From contig DAIOEN010000009.1 of assembly GCA_036746235.1 (NCBI GenBank), positions 10,788-74,787 of the forward strand: a stretch of DNA of 64,000 nucleotides. Direction: 5' to 3'. Below are positions 8,585 through 17,337 of the stretch, in pieces (position 1 is the stretch's first letter; every line of letters begins with the position of its first letter). Made by a program: the position numbers and the translations under genes. This DNA is from CALARM01 sp036746235. Its GTDB lineage: Bacteria; Vulcanimicrobiota; SpSt-956; JAKJGF01. The notes beneath the pieces were generated by a model. The model was not told the origin of the DNA and did not search any database. It was given only the letters and a program-made list of their open reading frames with translations.

Positions 8585-10331
8585 ATTCCGCCGGCTTCAA
8601 CATACCCTTAACCATCATCGTACAATAAAGACTCTCCACTCCGCCAGGCGCTGCTCCCCATATTTTATCATCTGCTTTCGGCCACCCTGTTATCCTTTTA
8701 CCGTCAAGAGTAAAAATGATTATCCTTTTCTCATAACATGTAAGAAAAGGAAGATATTCATTTGTAACACAGGACAGAGTGCTTACTATTTCATCTCTTC
8801 TTTTCGGCCCCATCGCCTGATTAAGTTCTTCCGCCAGTTTTTCCGTATCTATTTCCCTGCCCTTATAGTTTATTTTCGGTGTAAGTCCTGAAGCTTTTCC
8901 TATAATAGATCCTTTATAATAAAAACGATTCAATGATATGGAAGGATGTCCGTATTTTGAAAGCTGGGCCCCATTTTCTGCTGCAAGGTCAAAATTTCCT
9001 TCCTGTAATATTGTTGCGTAAAGATCAATAGGAATAACCCTGATCTGTGCCGGAATACCGAATTTAGTAAGCTGTGCAGAAGATGCTTCTGCAAGTAAAA
9101 TCAAATCATTAAGACCGGCAGGAGAAACTATTTCCAGATTTATATCTTTCCCGCCAGGTGTTAACCATACATTTCTTTTATCATCTTTTTTATATCCCGA
9201 TTCAAGAAGGATTTTTTCTGCTTTCTCCTGATTATAGTCATACCTGGTAAGATCCTTATAAAAATCTTCCTGGAGCCAATCTTTTCGGAAGGATTTCGGG
9301 ATACCGAAACTGTAATCATCAACTGTTTCTCCGTAACTGTAAGCTACCTGTCTTACCATATCTCTGTTTATAATATGGGCTATGGCTTTACGGAAATTCA
9401 AATCCTGTACAGGATATTTTCTGCAGTTATAAATGAGTCCGAATTCACTCATATCATAGGGAGTAATAAGAGTAGTTCCAGGATTTCTTTTTAAAATTTC
9501 CTGTGCCACATCATAGGGACATGCAGGAGCAACAGCATCCATCTCCCCTGCCATAAGGTATGACCATACAACTTCATTACTTCCCCATCTCATAATTCTG
9601 ATTTTCTTTATATGCACATTCTGTACTTCATAATATTGTTCATATCTGTCAAGTAAGATATCGGAAGATGTAACTTTACCTATTTTAAATGGCCCTGTTC
9701 CTATGGGGAGAGAAGGATGGTATTTATAAAGAATTTCTCTTACTTTCTGTGATTCTTTATGATATTCCAGGAGTGCTTTTGCATCCTTTTTATTTATATG
9801 TTTCTCTTTCTCCCTCAGATCGGGAATTAAATCTGCCCATTGACCGAAAATATGATGGGGTGATGTAATTGTTTCCGTAAGAACACGAATGTTATTGACA
9901 GGAGAATCCTTATTCCATTTAAATATTACTGTTGTGTCATCAGGACATTCTATATCCTTAAGGTTACGCCATACCTCCCAGTTTTTTAAATATCCTGTAT
10001 AAAAGGTACTTTTTACATCGCGGGAAGTAAATCTCTGACTGTCATGCCATGTAACACCATGTTTTAATTTTACGGTAAGGGTAAGAGGGCCTTCTGTAAA
10101 GGATTCTCCGAGGCGCGGAATATACTCTTTTTCAGTCGGGATATAAACAAATAAAGGTTCATGAACAAATGGTCCTGCCACTCCGACTCCTCCGGGAGCC
10201 CACGGGTTTCCATGATAGGCAGGAGGAATATCCCAGTTCCCTGCCGTATAGAATACACCTTTTTCTGCTACTTTTTCAGTACAGCCCGAACATATAAATA
10301 AAATTATAAAGAGAAGTAAATTTTTTATCAT
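8577..10331 (-). CDS. Family 5 peptide-type solute-binding lipoprotein
   Basis: This 584-residue protein has a lipoprotein signal, MIKNLLLFIILFICSGC, with the putative lipidated Cys at 17. The mature part is a family 5 binding protein (OppA/DppA type). It includes the early GVTWHDSQRFTSRDVKSTF motif, GTGPFKI, and the C-terminal EGNFDLAAEN region. It should bind oligopeptides or similar ligands outside the inner membrane and deliver them to an OppBCDF-type transporter. The only such transporter here is at 28248-34462, about 18 kb away, so the pairing is inferred. AGGAA precedes the ATG. The stop is in a CAGTGAC heptamer. It lies downstream of, and co-directional with, the amino acid permease. 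Confidence 0.9.
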   Translation of the reverse strand: MIKNLLLFIILFICSGCTEKVAEKGVFYTAGNWDIPPAYHGNPWAPGGVGVAGPFVHEPLFVYIPTEKEYIPRLGESFTEGPLTLTVKLKHGVTWHDSQRFTSRDVKSTFYTGYLKNWEVWRNLKDIECPDDTTVIFKWNKDSPVNNIRVLTETITSPHHIFGQWADLIPDLREKEKHINKKDAKALLEYHKESQKVREILYKYHPSLPIGTGPFKIGKVTSSDILLDRYEQYYEVQNVHIKKIRIMRWGSNEVVWSYLMAGEMDAVAPACPYDVAQEILKRNPGTTLITPYDMSEFGLIYNCRKYPVQDLNFRKAIAHIINRDMVRQVAYSYGETVDDYSFGIPKSFRKDWLQEDFYKDLTRYDYNQEKAEKILLESGYKKDDKRNVWLTPGGKDINLEIVSPAGLNDLILLAEASSAQLTKFGIPAQIRVIPIDLYATILQEGNFDLAAENGAQLSKYGHPSISLNRFYYKGSIIGKASGLTPKINYKGREIDTEKLAEELNQAMGPKRRDEIVSTLSCVTNEYLPFLTCYEKRIIIFTLDGKRITGWPKADDKIWGAAPGGVESLYCTMMVKGMLKPAEYQ

Positions 10332-10360
10332 AATGAAAATTCCTGTTATGTAAAATTACA

Positions 10361-10396
10361 ATGCGTAATGTGCCGGCATAGCCATACATTACGCAT
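10361..10396. repeat. Inverted repeat, 11-bp perfect arms
   Basis: ATGCGTAATGT (10361-10371) pairs perfectly with ACATTACGCAT (10386-10396) around a 14-nt loop. It lies upstream of the solute-binding protein and is fused to the heptamer tract at 10387. It could act as a transcript hairpin between the two minus-strand genes. Confidence 0.7.
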
Positions 10397-10414
10397 CACG
10401 CATCACACATTACG
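10387..10414 (+). repeat. Heptamer tract: CATTACG CATCACG CATCACA CATTACG
   Basis: Four units of a CATYACG variant of the CGTYACG class. Confidence 0.85.
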
Positions 10415-10453
10415 AAGAATTATAATCATCTCAGTAAGTATAATCTCCATCCT

Positions 10454-10467
10454 CGCGTTACGCGTTA
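10454..10467 (+). repeat. Heptamer tract: CGCGTTA x2
   Basis: Two perfect units preceded by CCT. The second unit contains the TAA stop of the amino acid permease (minus strand, 10465-10467). Confidence 0.8.
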
Positions 10468-12321
10468 CTTCTTATCTTCCATACTTATATGTACAATCTT
10501 CCATCCCATAGGAGATAACTGCATAACCATTTTCAAACACTTCTCTTCACCGGGAACTTCCATAAGAAATTCTGCTTTATCAAGTCCCGGTATTGGTTTC
10601 TTGAGAAGATGCAAAGGTTTTCCTCCATTTTTATTCACACATTCGATATAGAGTTCTATAGATTTGTCAGGTTCTTTACATTCGGAACTTATATATTTTT
10701 TTATTTTTTCCTTTCCGTCCGGTGCGGCAATAAGGGTGTCTATCCTTTCATAAACAGTTATAGAAGAGCCCAGAAAATACCCTATATACCATGTAACAAA
10801 CATAATGGACATTACCAGAGGTATGAGAAATTTTAAATTTGCCTTCAATGATATGCCGAAAGCTGGTTTCTCTTTATTAAGACTGCTGTTTCTGACACCG
10901 TAGATGAAATAAATAAGAAGTCCCAGTAAAAGCCAGTAAACAAATCTTATCCATGTCAGAAGAGGCAGCTGTATCATGAGATATATACAGGTAACGGTTC
11001 CAAGGGCCGGTATAAGCGGGACAAGGGGACATTTAAAAGGTCTGTGACGTTCAGGGTCTTTATAACGAAGAATGATGACACCGACACAGACAAGTACAAA
11101 AGCAAAAAGTGTACCTATATTACAGAGTTCCACTACTTCATTGATATTTGCAAAGGCGGAGAAAAGAGCTACGAGGACACCTGTAAGTATTGTAGTAACA
11201 TAGGGGGTCTGATATTTCGGATGAACACCTGCAAAAAATTTCGGTAATAATCCGTCTCTTGACATAGAGAAAAATATTCTGGGCTGGCCCATCTGAAAAA
11301 CCAGCAGCACTGCCGCCATAGCCACAACGGCGCCGAAGGATATTATACCTGCCGCCCAGTGCATACCTCTCAGACTGAAAGCTTCTGCCAGCGGATCACC
11401 TGTGCCAAGCTGTGCATAGGGAACCATTCCAGTAAGCACAAGGGCTATCAATATATAAACAATGGTGCAGATAATCAGAGAACCCATCATACCTATAGGG
11501 AGATCCCTGCTGGGATTTTTTGCTTCTTCTGCCGTAGTGGAAACTGCATCAAAACCAATATAGGCAAAGAATATAAGAGCAGAACCGGTAAAGACACCCT
11601 GCCATCCGTTCGGCATAAAAGGATGCCAGTTTGCAGGCTGTATAAATTTTATACCTACTATGATAAAGAAAAGCAATATAAGAAGCTTTAATCCTACAAA
11701 AACATTATTCATTGCAGAAGATTCTTTAATACCCACTACAAGAACAAATGTTATAAACATAACTACAAGGAATGCAGGGAGATTACACATAAGAGGAACA
11801 GAACCTATATGGGGAGCCTGTGAAAGAACGGCAGGGTTTGCGAGGCCATCTCTGTAATTGGTAGCAAGCCATAGAGGAAAATGAATGCCCAGTCCTTCCA
11901 GAAGCTGGACAAAATAATCACTCCATGAAATAGCAACAGCCACATTCCCCACTGCATATTCAATAATAAGATCCCATCCTATTATCCATGCAATGACCTC
12001 TCCCAGAGTAGCATAAGAATAGGTATAGGCAGAGCCTGATATAGGAATAAGAGAGGCAAATTCTGCATAACATAAAGCTGTAAAGGCACAGCATATGGCA
12101 GTTATTATAAAGGATATCATTATGGCAGGCCCTGCACCTAAATGGGCTGCTCCTCCTGCTGTAGCGGAGCCGATTGTAGCAAATATACCTGCTCCTATAA
12201 TTGCTCCCACACCGAGGGCAATAAGATCTACAGGGCCGAGAGCTCTTTTCAGTTTATGTTCCTGTGCCTCTGATTCCTGAAGAATCATATTCAGATTTTT
12301 TGTTTTAAAAATATTTGACAT
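10465..12321 (-). CDS. APC-superfamily amino acid permease, cationic amino acid transporter type
   Basis: This 618-residue polytopic protein has the APC substrate motif GVGAIIGAGIFATIG in the first membrane helix and a long series of helices (about 14). ALCYAEFASLIPISGSAYTYSYATLGE matches the CAT/YfnA-like group. IGFDAVSTTAEEAKNPSRDLPIG is the conserved loop after helix 6. After the last helix there is a soluble tail of about 90 residues (VYERIDTLIAAPDG onward) not usual for the family; its role is unknown. It is predicted to import amino acids across the inner membrane. GGAGG precedes the ATG. The stop codon is provided by a CGCGTTA heptamer. Confidence 0.9.
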   Translation of the reverse strand: MSNIFKTKNLNMILQESEAQEHKLKRALGPVDLIALGVGAIIGAGIFATIGSATAGGAAHLGAGPAIMISFIITAICCAFTALCYAEFASLIPISGSAYTYSYATLGEVIAWIIGWDLIIEYAVGNVAVAISWSDYFVQLLEGLGIHFPLWLATNYRDGLANPAVLSQAPHIGSVPLMCNLPAFLVVMFITFVLVVGIKESSAMNNVFVGLKLLILLFFIIVGIKFIQPANWHPFMPNGWQGVFTGSALIFFAYIGFDAVSTTAEEAKNPSRDLPIGMMGSLIICTIVYILIALVLTGMVPYAQLGTGDPLAEAFSLRGMHWAAGIISFGAVVAMAAVLLVFQMGQPRIFFSMSRDGLLPKFFAGVHPKYQTPYVTTILTGVLVALFSAFANINEVVELCNIGTLFAFVLVCVGVIILRYKDPERHRPFKCPLVPLIPALGTVTCIYLMIQLPLLTWIRFVYWLLLGLLIYFIYGVRNSSLNKEKPAFGISLKANLKFLIPLVMSIMFVTWYIGYFLGSSITVYERIDTLIAAPDGKEKIKKYISSECKEPDKSIELYIECVNKNGGKPLHLLKKPIPGLDKAEFLMEVPGEEKCLKMVMQLSPMGWKIVHISMEDKK

Positions 12322-12520
12322 ATAACCTCCAATGTTTTTTAAATTTTGTATAATTCTCTTCTGATATGAGTTATTTTTATAACATTCCGTAGATTCTTTA
12401 TTTTCCTATGGGAATATTTATAGATTCTTACTAAGAAATTATAATTCTTTTTAGAAAAAACAAAATCCTTCAATAATAGGATTTATTTACATTTATTTTG
12501 AAATTTATTTTATGGATCTA

Positions 12521-12730
12521 ATTACCGCTCCAGGTAAATTAGTAACCATTTTATCAGCCTCTGCCTGACAGGCTCTTACGAAGAAAAATAATTTGCCTTA
12601 TATAATTTGTTTTACAGACAATAAATTAACCCTTATTTGATTTTTTATACTATAGAAAAAACGAATTTTTCTTCTCCAGAGCCTGCCAGGCAAAGGCTTT
12701 TTATGGATACCCTTTTACCTGTTACGGTAC
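12521..12730 (-). mobile_element. 210-bp MITE-like element (family 1), copy A
   Basis: The reverse complement of this segment matches 60916-61125 along its whole length with only scattered differences. The outer ends are imperfect inverted repeats (TACCGTAACAGGTAAAAG against TACCGCTCCAGGTAAATT). Each end also carries a GCCTGRCAGGC palindrome followed by an AGAAGAAAAAT-type stretch. There is no reading frame, so it is a non-autonomous element. A third copy enters at 63948 and a deleted one is at 15119. Confidence 0.85.
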
Positions 12731-12833
12731 TAAGGATAAGTTTTTCATACAAATATTATAATAAATAACTTACCATAAATAAAATATATCCTTTATGAGT
12801 AACATGTTTGATAATTGTGTCGATAAATAATGA

Positions 12834-12863
12834 AAAAAGAGTCTGTCGAAACAGACTCTTTTT
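12834..12863 (-). terminator. Rho-independent terminator
   Basis: A 13-bp perfect stem, AAAAAGAGTCTGT / ACAGACTCTTTTT, with a CGAA tetraloop. On the minus strand it ends in a T run, 20 nt after the stop of the DUF gene at 12883. Confidence 0.9.
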
Positions 12864-12882
12864 GCCAACCTGATTATGATTA

Positions 12883-13893
12883 CTAATTATTACACCATTT
12901 CATCAATAAAGCGTAAGCTTTATTCTGTTCACTTGTATTTACTTCTTTTGCTGAAAGTTTTAATTCTTTCGCAGGTCCACGGCTTGATTTTGCAATAGCT
13001 CCTACTGCCTGAAGACAGAAGATATCGCCTTTACCCATCTTCTCCATAAGAAGAGGAATAACACTTCCTCCCATTTTTACTATTTCCTGGAAGGATTCTG
13101 TTTTACAATAATCGGCAGGATTGGCAGACATACGGACTTTCGGATTTTTCTGGAACTGCTGCCATGAAGCATAAAGGCCCTCAAATTTTTTCCTGATTTC
13201 CGGCTTTACCTCAAGGACTTTTTCTCTAAGTGCAAGTTTTACATCATCAGACAATCCCTTCAAATTATTTGCCATCACAGCAGGTTCACTTACCTTCGTA
13301 TAGAAAGTATCAGGTTTTCCATAAATTTCTCCCTGAAGTTCATCGAAACCATGCTGTATTCTTGCTTCCCCTCCGCATTTACTCTCCCATCTCGGGCCGT
13401 GGCCGGGGCCTGATATACTTCCATGAGTAATACCCTGATCATTACTCCATCTGGCCAGTTCGCCTTTTTCGGCACGTACAAATCCGCGGGAAGCGTAGAA
13501 TTTGTCAAAAGCTTTATCTTCTGAAAGGTTAGGATACATTTGAGGAGGCCATACCCATTGATCTGTTATACCTCCACTCCAGGCAATACAGTTGTATTGA
13601 GGTGTTGCCTCATCTGTTACTACGGCTTTATCCACATCGAGTACCGGAAAATACTCATGAAATCTGACTTTTTCGTCTTTTGTCATAGGACGTTCAAGTC
13701 TTTCTAATTTAGTTCCGTCTTCAGAAATTTTTGTTCCTGACAGAGTTTTCTGAAGTTCTTTCATTAAATCTGCATCCAGTTTACCGGGAGCAGAAGTTTT
13801 CTGGAAAGAATCAGGAACTTCTTCTTTTGCAGGAGCCTTAACAACAGGCTGGCCGGTTGTTAAGACTTTGCTTTCCACACTGTTAATATTCAT
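12883..13893 (-). CDS. Cys/His-containing protein with DUF7689-like NCIAW motif
   Basis: This 336-residue protein has no signal peptide and begins MNINSVESK. After a polar N-terminal region of about 75 residues comes a domain with YNCIAWSGGITDQWVWPP (C102), ITHGSI (H157) and a Trp-rich surface. I recall this NC-x-AW pattern from DUF7689-type domains; the Cys/His pair suggests a papain-like hydrolase fold, which is inference. The C-terminal 140 residues are helical (VIPLLMEKMGKGDIFCLQAVGAIA, HEAT-like). GAGAGAGGA precedes the ATG. Its promoter carries the TTWACA/TTAACA operator at 13979-13995, and a strong terminator follows. It is divergent from the gene at 14245, which has its own copy of the operator. 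Confidence 0.75.
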   Translation of the reverse strand: MNINSVESKVLTTGQPVVKAPAKEEVPDSFQKTSAPGKLDADLMKELQKTLSGTKISEDGTKLERLERPMTKDEKVRFHEYFPVLDVDKAVVTDEATPQYNCIAWSGGITDQWVWPPQMYPNLSEDKAFDKFYASRGFVRAEKGELARWSNDQGITHGSISGPGHGPRWESKCGGEARIQHGFDELQGEIYGKPDTFYTKVSEPAVMANNLKGLSDDVKLALREKVLEVKPEIRKKFEGLYASWQQFQKNPKVRMSANPADYCKTESFQEIVKMGGSVIPLLMEKMGKGDIFCLQAVGAIAKSSRGPAKELKLSAKEVNTSEQNKAYALLMKWCNN

Positions 13894-13940
13894 AAAAAAT
13901 CCTCTCTCTCCGAAAGAATAATTCGAGATTACACTTTAAT

Positions 13941-13995
13941 ATATTAGAAGAATATTATAGTTATGTCAATAATATTAATGTTAACAATTGGTAAA
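13941..13995 (-). promoter_or_regulatory. Pho-box-like operator and promoter for the 12883 gene
   Basis: On the minus strand: TTTACC-AATTG-TTAACA (13995-13979), TTGACA (13969-13964), a 17-nt spacer, TAATAT (13946-13941). The box ends 32 nt before the -10. Confidence 0.65.
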
Positions 13996-14063
13996 CAAAA
14001 AATCAAAAATTTTTTTAATTCATTTAATGAATATTCTTCAAAAATATAAAATTTGATTTTAAA

Positions 14064-14127
14064 TTTACATTTTGTTAACATATTTCTTTATAATTATATT
14101 GAGAAAAATATTTCCTTATAATATAAT
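14064..14127 (+). promoter_or_regulatory. Pho-box-like operator and promoter for the 14245 gene
   Basis: TTTACA-TTTTG-TTAACA at 14064-14080. Candidate -10 hexamers are TATAAT at 14117 and an overlapping TATAAT at 14122, 36 and 41 nt downstream of the box. Confidence 0.6.
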
Positions 14128-14244
14128 CAGAGTGAGAGAATTTAATATTATATAGATTAAAGATTACACAGTAATATAGAAAAATCTGGAAGAGATTAAT
14201 TTGTTTCATTGAAGAAATAGATTAAAATCAGGAGGTTAATTTTC

Positions 14245-15048
14245 ATGAAGATTACTAATGTAAATAATAATTATGATAAAGGTCCTTTAAAACAAAAAGA
14301 TACTTCTGAAAAACCGTCTGCCGAACCGGCAGACAGTGTGCATATTAACGGAGAAATTACAGTAAAGGAATTACTGGAATCAGACGCTTTGAAGAATTTA
14401 ATTGCCAATGTGGCAGGCAAACTCAAACCTGGAGATAAGTATGTAATTTCAACAGGTGGGACAGAAATACTGTCAGCAGAGAATAAAGCTCCCACAATAG
14501 CACAGAAGATAAGAGAAGGGGGCGAAGAAATTGGGAAATTACTGGGCAAAACCATAAAGGCACCGGCTGTAGAGTTTGCCCATGTTATTAAAGAAGATAA
14601 ATCGTCTGCCTTCAAGCTGGCAGTAGCTCTGGCAAAAGAACAGACCCTATTTGCACCACCGGCTGGTATAGCTCCAATGGTTGATAATATTTTACATCCT
14701 GTCATAAGAAGTGTGGGAACAGTTATTGATGGTGTCAAGGTATATAAAACATATAAAAACAGGAATGCCGAAATTTCAGATAAAGTAATAGATACAGTGC
14801 ATCTGGCAACAGATGTTATAGGTATGACAGGTATAGTCATGGGGTGGGTTTCAGGCGGGACTCTGGCCACAGTATTAAACGCAGTCGGTTATGCAGGTGA
14901 CCTTGCATCCCTCGGCTATCATGGCATGAGGTACTTCGAGAAAAAGGGCGATGCAGAAGCCACAGCAGAACCTCAGGGAGGTACCACTACAGGAACAACG
15001 GATCCAAAACCTCCTGAAGTAACTACTCCTGTTACAGTGAAACCGTAA
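14245..15048 (+). CDS. Unknown protein, M-K-I-T N-terminus, Thr/Pro-rich tail
   Basis: This 267-residue protein is not recognised. It starts MKITNVNNNYDKGPLKQKD without a Sec signal. A moderately hydrophobic segment (residues about 190-225, VHLATDVIGMTGIVMGWVSG and onward) could be a membrane-active or buried helix pair. The C-terminus is low-complexity Thr, Pro and Gly. The arrangement of polar export-like N-terminus, helical body and internal hydrophobic hairpin recalls secreted translocator or effector proteins, but no family match is visible. Ribosome site CAGGAGG, good spacing. Divergent from the DUF gene at 12883; both have the shared operator. Confidence 0.72.
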   Translation: MKITNVNNNYDKGPLKQKDTSEKPSAEPADSVHINGEITVKELLESDALKNLIANVAGKLKPGDKYVISTGGTEILSAENKAPTIAQKIREGGEEIGKLLGKTIKAPAVEFAHVIKEDKSSAFKLAVALAKEQTLFAPPAGIAPMVDNILHPVIRSVGTVIDGVKVYKTYKNRNAEISDKVIDTVHLATDVIGMTGIVMGWVSGGTLATVLNAVGYAGDLASLGYHGMRYFEKKGDAEATAEPQGGTTTGTTDPKPPEVTTPVTVKP

Positions 15049-15064
15049 AGAGAATTTTCCATTT

Positions 15065-15100
15065 AAATCAGGCCGGTTTTCTTGACTGGCCTGATTTATT
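15065..15100 (+). terminator. Probable Rho-independent terminator
   Basis: Perfect 10-bp stem AAATCAGGCC / GGCCTGATTT with a 13-nt loop, followed by ATTTTA. It is 16 nt after the stop of the 14245 gene. Confidence 0.75.
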
Positions 15101-15118
15101 TTACCTGTAAAAAATTCA

Positions 15119-15164
15119 GTAACTCTCCAGGTAAGTTAGTAACCATTTTACCTGTTACGGTAAT
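15119..15164 (-). mobile_element. Internally deleted family 1 element, copy D
   Basis: The two outer ends of the 210-bp element are joined directly: TCCAGGTAAGTTAGTAACC, then ATTTTA, then CCTGTTACGGTAAT. The internal ~165 bp are missing, and the junction is at a TTTTA that occurs near both ends. It abuts the stop codon of the TPR gene at 15168. Confidence 0.7.
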
Positions 15165-15167
15165 CAG

Positions 15168-17171
15168 TTACCCTCCGTCTGCATTCGGACAGTCCTTCTG
15201 ACTGATGATGGTGAACAATTTCATAAAATCCTTCCCAAGGGCAAATTTCCAGAGTTTTGTCAGTCTCTCTTTAAGTTTCTTATCTTTTTCCAGAAGTTCT
15301 TTTATATTTATTTCAGTAAGATTTCTTTTATTCAAATAATTTTTCACCAGAGCCAGTGTGGCATCTTTTATATTTCCACAGCAGAGAAGACCGCATCTGT
15401 CAGACGTTTCATCTATACCTGTAATCATATGTTCTATTATATTTTTCTTCTTCGGGTCTGACGTTATTTTTCTGCCCCACTGGAGAAAATAATTGGACAG
15501 TGTAGCTTTTTTGGCCATTTCTATTAATTTTTCAACAGGCACTTTTGTAAAGGAACTCTTTTTAAGTTTTGAAGGAATGGGCACAGGCACTCTGCTTACA
15601 ATAACATCAATAATATAATCTGCAAGAAAAGAAGGTAAATCTCTGGCGATCTGTCTGTATATGACGTTATTCCTCTTTATATAGGAAATCTCCTGACCCA
15701 GTATGAAATACTGCTCATTTTCAGATATACCTTCTCTGAAACTGTCATTTAAGATCAAAAAAGAATTTCCCTTATCGTCTTTACTTATGATGACATTAAA
15801 ATTATTTTCTCCTTTATAAATGTAAATTCTCGGAAGAGCCATAAGAAGTAATTCAGAACAGTGAACTATTATATCATAATAATTCTTCCACTCATCTTTT
15901 ATATGTTCCGGTGTAATTTCATTGGAATTTAAGAGTATTTCTTTATCTATTTCATAGGTATAAAATTGTTCCATAACAGGTTTCATCCAGTTAAAAAGCC
16001 TGTTGAATTCCTTTTCTTTCTGTTCCACGACAGATTCATTAAATATATCTTCCGATTTTATAACACCTGTAATATTCTCTATATCTTTACAATTTTTAAT
16101 CAATTCATTTAAAGAATCACTATATTCCTTATTTTCTGATTGCAGAATAAGAGCTATCAGTACGGAATAGAAAGACTGGACAGGACTGTTATATTTCCTG
16201 AAAGCCTGTGACATAAAAAAGTAGGAACTTCCGTCAAGAGGATTTCTGTCTATAAGGGCAGAAAATTTTTCCACTGTACTATCATAATCTTCAGTTGCAT
16301 AATAAAGATAAAGTATTCTGTCATGATATTCCGCGTTATTTTTATCTATTTTTAATAATTCTTCGAATTTTTTTATCGCCCGGTCTTTTTCCTGAAGATG
16401 ATCCATATAAATACAGCCCTGCTGTTTTAAAATATTCATCTTTTCCTGTCTGGTCAAATAACAATCGGTAAGAAGTTTTTCAAGGACCTCTACAAGATTT
16501 GTCCAATCCTTTTTTTCTTCATAAATAACAGCAAGCCTGTCAAGCAGTTCTTTTGAAGGTTTTATTTCCGTTTTTTTATAGATACCGAACAGTTCCAGGG
16601 GTACTTTTTTATCTTCTTTATGAAGCTTAAATAATTTTTCAAGAACCTTTTTCTGTTTTTCCATATGATAATCACATATCCGATAAAGTTCTGCCAGTTT
16701 ATGAAGACACTCTATATCTCTCGGATTAAACTCCAGAAAAGATTCCCATTTTTCTATGGCAACAGAATAATTCCCATGCTTCTCATAAATATCTCCGAGT
16801 AAAGAAAGAAGAAGTTTTTTCTGTTTAACAGATGTAACTTTCATGAGAAGTTCTTCAAGGAAATCGACTGCGATTTCTATGTTACTCTTAACCGCTCTCT
16901 TTATCTCTTCCAGAGGCGTAATATAATTTGGATAAATTAAAAGAACCGATTTGTACATTTCCAGAGCTTCATTTATTTTATCCAGTTTTTCATATAACAA
17001 TCCGAGATTTACATAGATAATTTTATCGTCAGGATATACGTTCAATGCTTCTATATATTTGTCTATAGCTTCTATATATCTTCCCTCTTCTTCCAGTTTT
17101 TGAGCTTCCTTTTTAACAGTTATCGTATCTGATTTTAAATAAGTTGAAAATATGTTAGATAAATTTGCCAT
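15168..17171 (-). CDS. TPR protein with degenerate M48-like C-terminal domain
   Basis: This 667-residue cytoplasmic-type protein has no signal peptide. Residues about 20-350 hold divergent TPRs, the clearest being YIEAIDKYIEALNVYPDDKI and INEALEMYKSVLLIYPNY. The C-terminal half contains LNDSFREGISENEQYFILGQEISYIKRNN (from about residue 475). This resembles the helix of M48 peptidases, where LGHELAHI carries the zinc ligands; here HExxH has become QEISY, so catalysis is not expected. GGAG precedes the ATG. The stop TAA lies just beyond a deleted MITE copy. It is probably a scaffold protein; partner unknown. Confidence 0.8.
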   Translation of the reverse strand: MANLSNIFSTYLKSDTITVKKEAQKLEEEGRYIEAIDKYIEALNVYPDDKIIYVNLGLLYEKLDKINEALEMYKSVLLIYPNYITPLEEIKRAVKSNIEIAVDFLEELLMKVTSVKQKKLLLSLLGDIYEKHGNYSVAIEKWESFLEFNPRDIECLHKLAELYRICDYHMEKQKKVLEKLFKLHKEDKKVPLELFGIYKKTEIKPSKELLDRLAVIYEEKKDWTNLVEVLEKLLTDCYLTRQEKMNILKQQGCIYMDHLQEKDRAIKKFEELLKIDKNNAEYHDRILYLYYATEDYDSTVEKFSALIDRNPLDGSSYFFMSQAFRKYNSPVQSFYSVLIALILQSENKEYSDSLNELIKNCKDIENITGVIKSEDIFNESVVEQKEKEFNRLFNWMKPVMEQFYTYEIDKEILLNSNEITPEHIKDEWKNYYDIIVHCSELLLMALPRIYIYKGENNFNVIISKDDKGNSFLILNDSFREGISENEQYFILGQEISYIKRNNVIYRQIARDLPSFLADYIIDVIVSRVPVPIPSKLKKSSFTKVPVEKLIEMAKKATLSNYFLQWGRKITSDPKKKNIIEHMITGIDETSDRCGLLCCGNIKDATLALVKNYLNKRNLTEINIKELLEKDKKLKERLTKLWKFALGKDFMKLFTIISQKDCPNADGG

Positions 17172-17282
17172 AATCTTCTCCTTTCATGAAATATTTTACA
17201 ATAAATATCATCCCTATAGCAAGAAATATCATGAAGGATTCTATCCGGTAAAGTCTAATAAGTAAAAAATATTATAACTTCT

Positions 17283-17310
17283 CGCGTTACGCGTCACCCG
17301 TCACGCGTCA
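17283..17310 (+). repeat. Heptamer tract: CGCGTTA CGCGTCA CCCGTCA CGCGTCA, then CGATA
   Basis: Four units, 27 nt upstream of the next start codon, with the usual CTCG entry and CGATA exit. Confidence 0.9.
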
Positions 17311-17337
17311 CGATACATAACAGAAAGAAGGCCATAT

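Noticed and set aside
14271..14870. 199-codon minus-strand frame
   Set aside because: It is the shadow of the 14245 gene, which has a strong ribosome site, operator and terminator.
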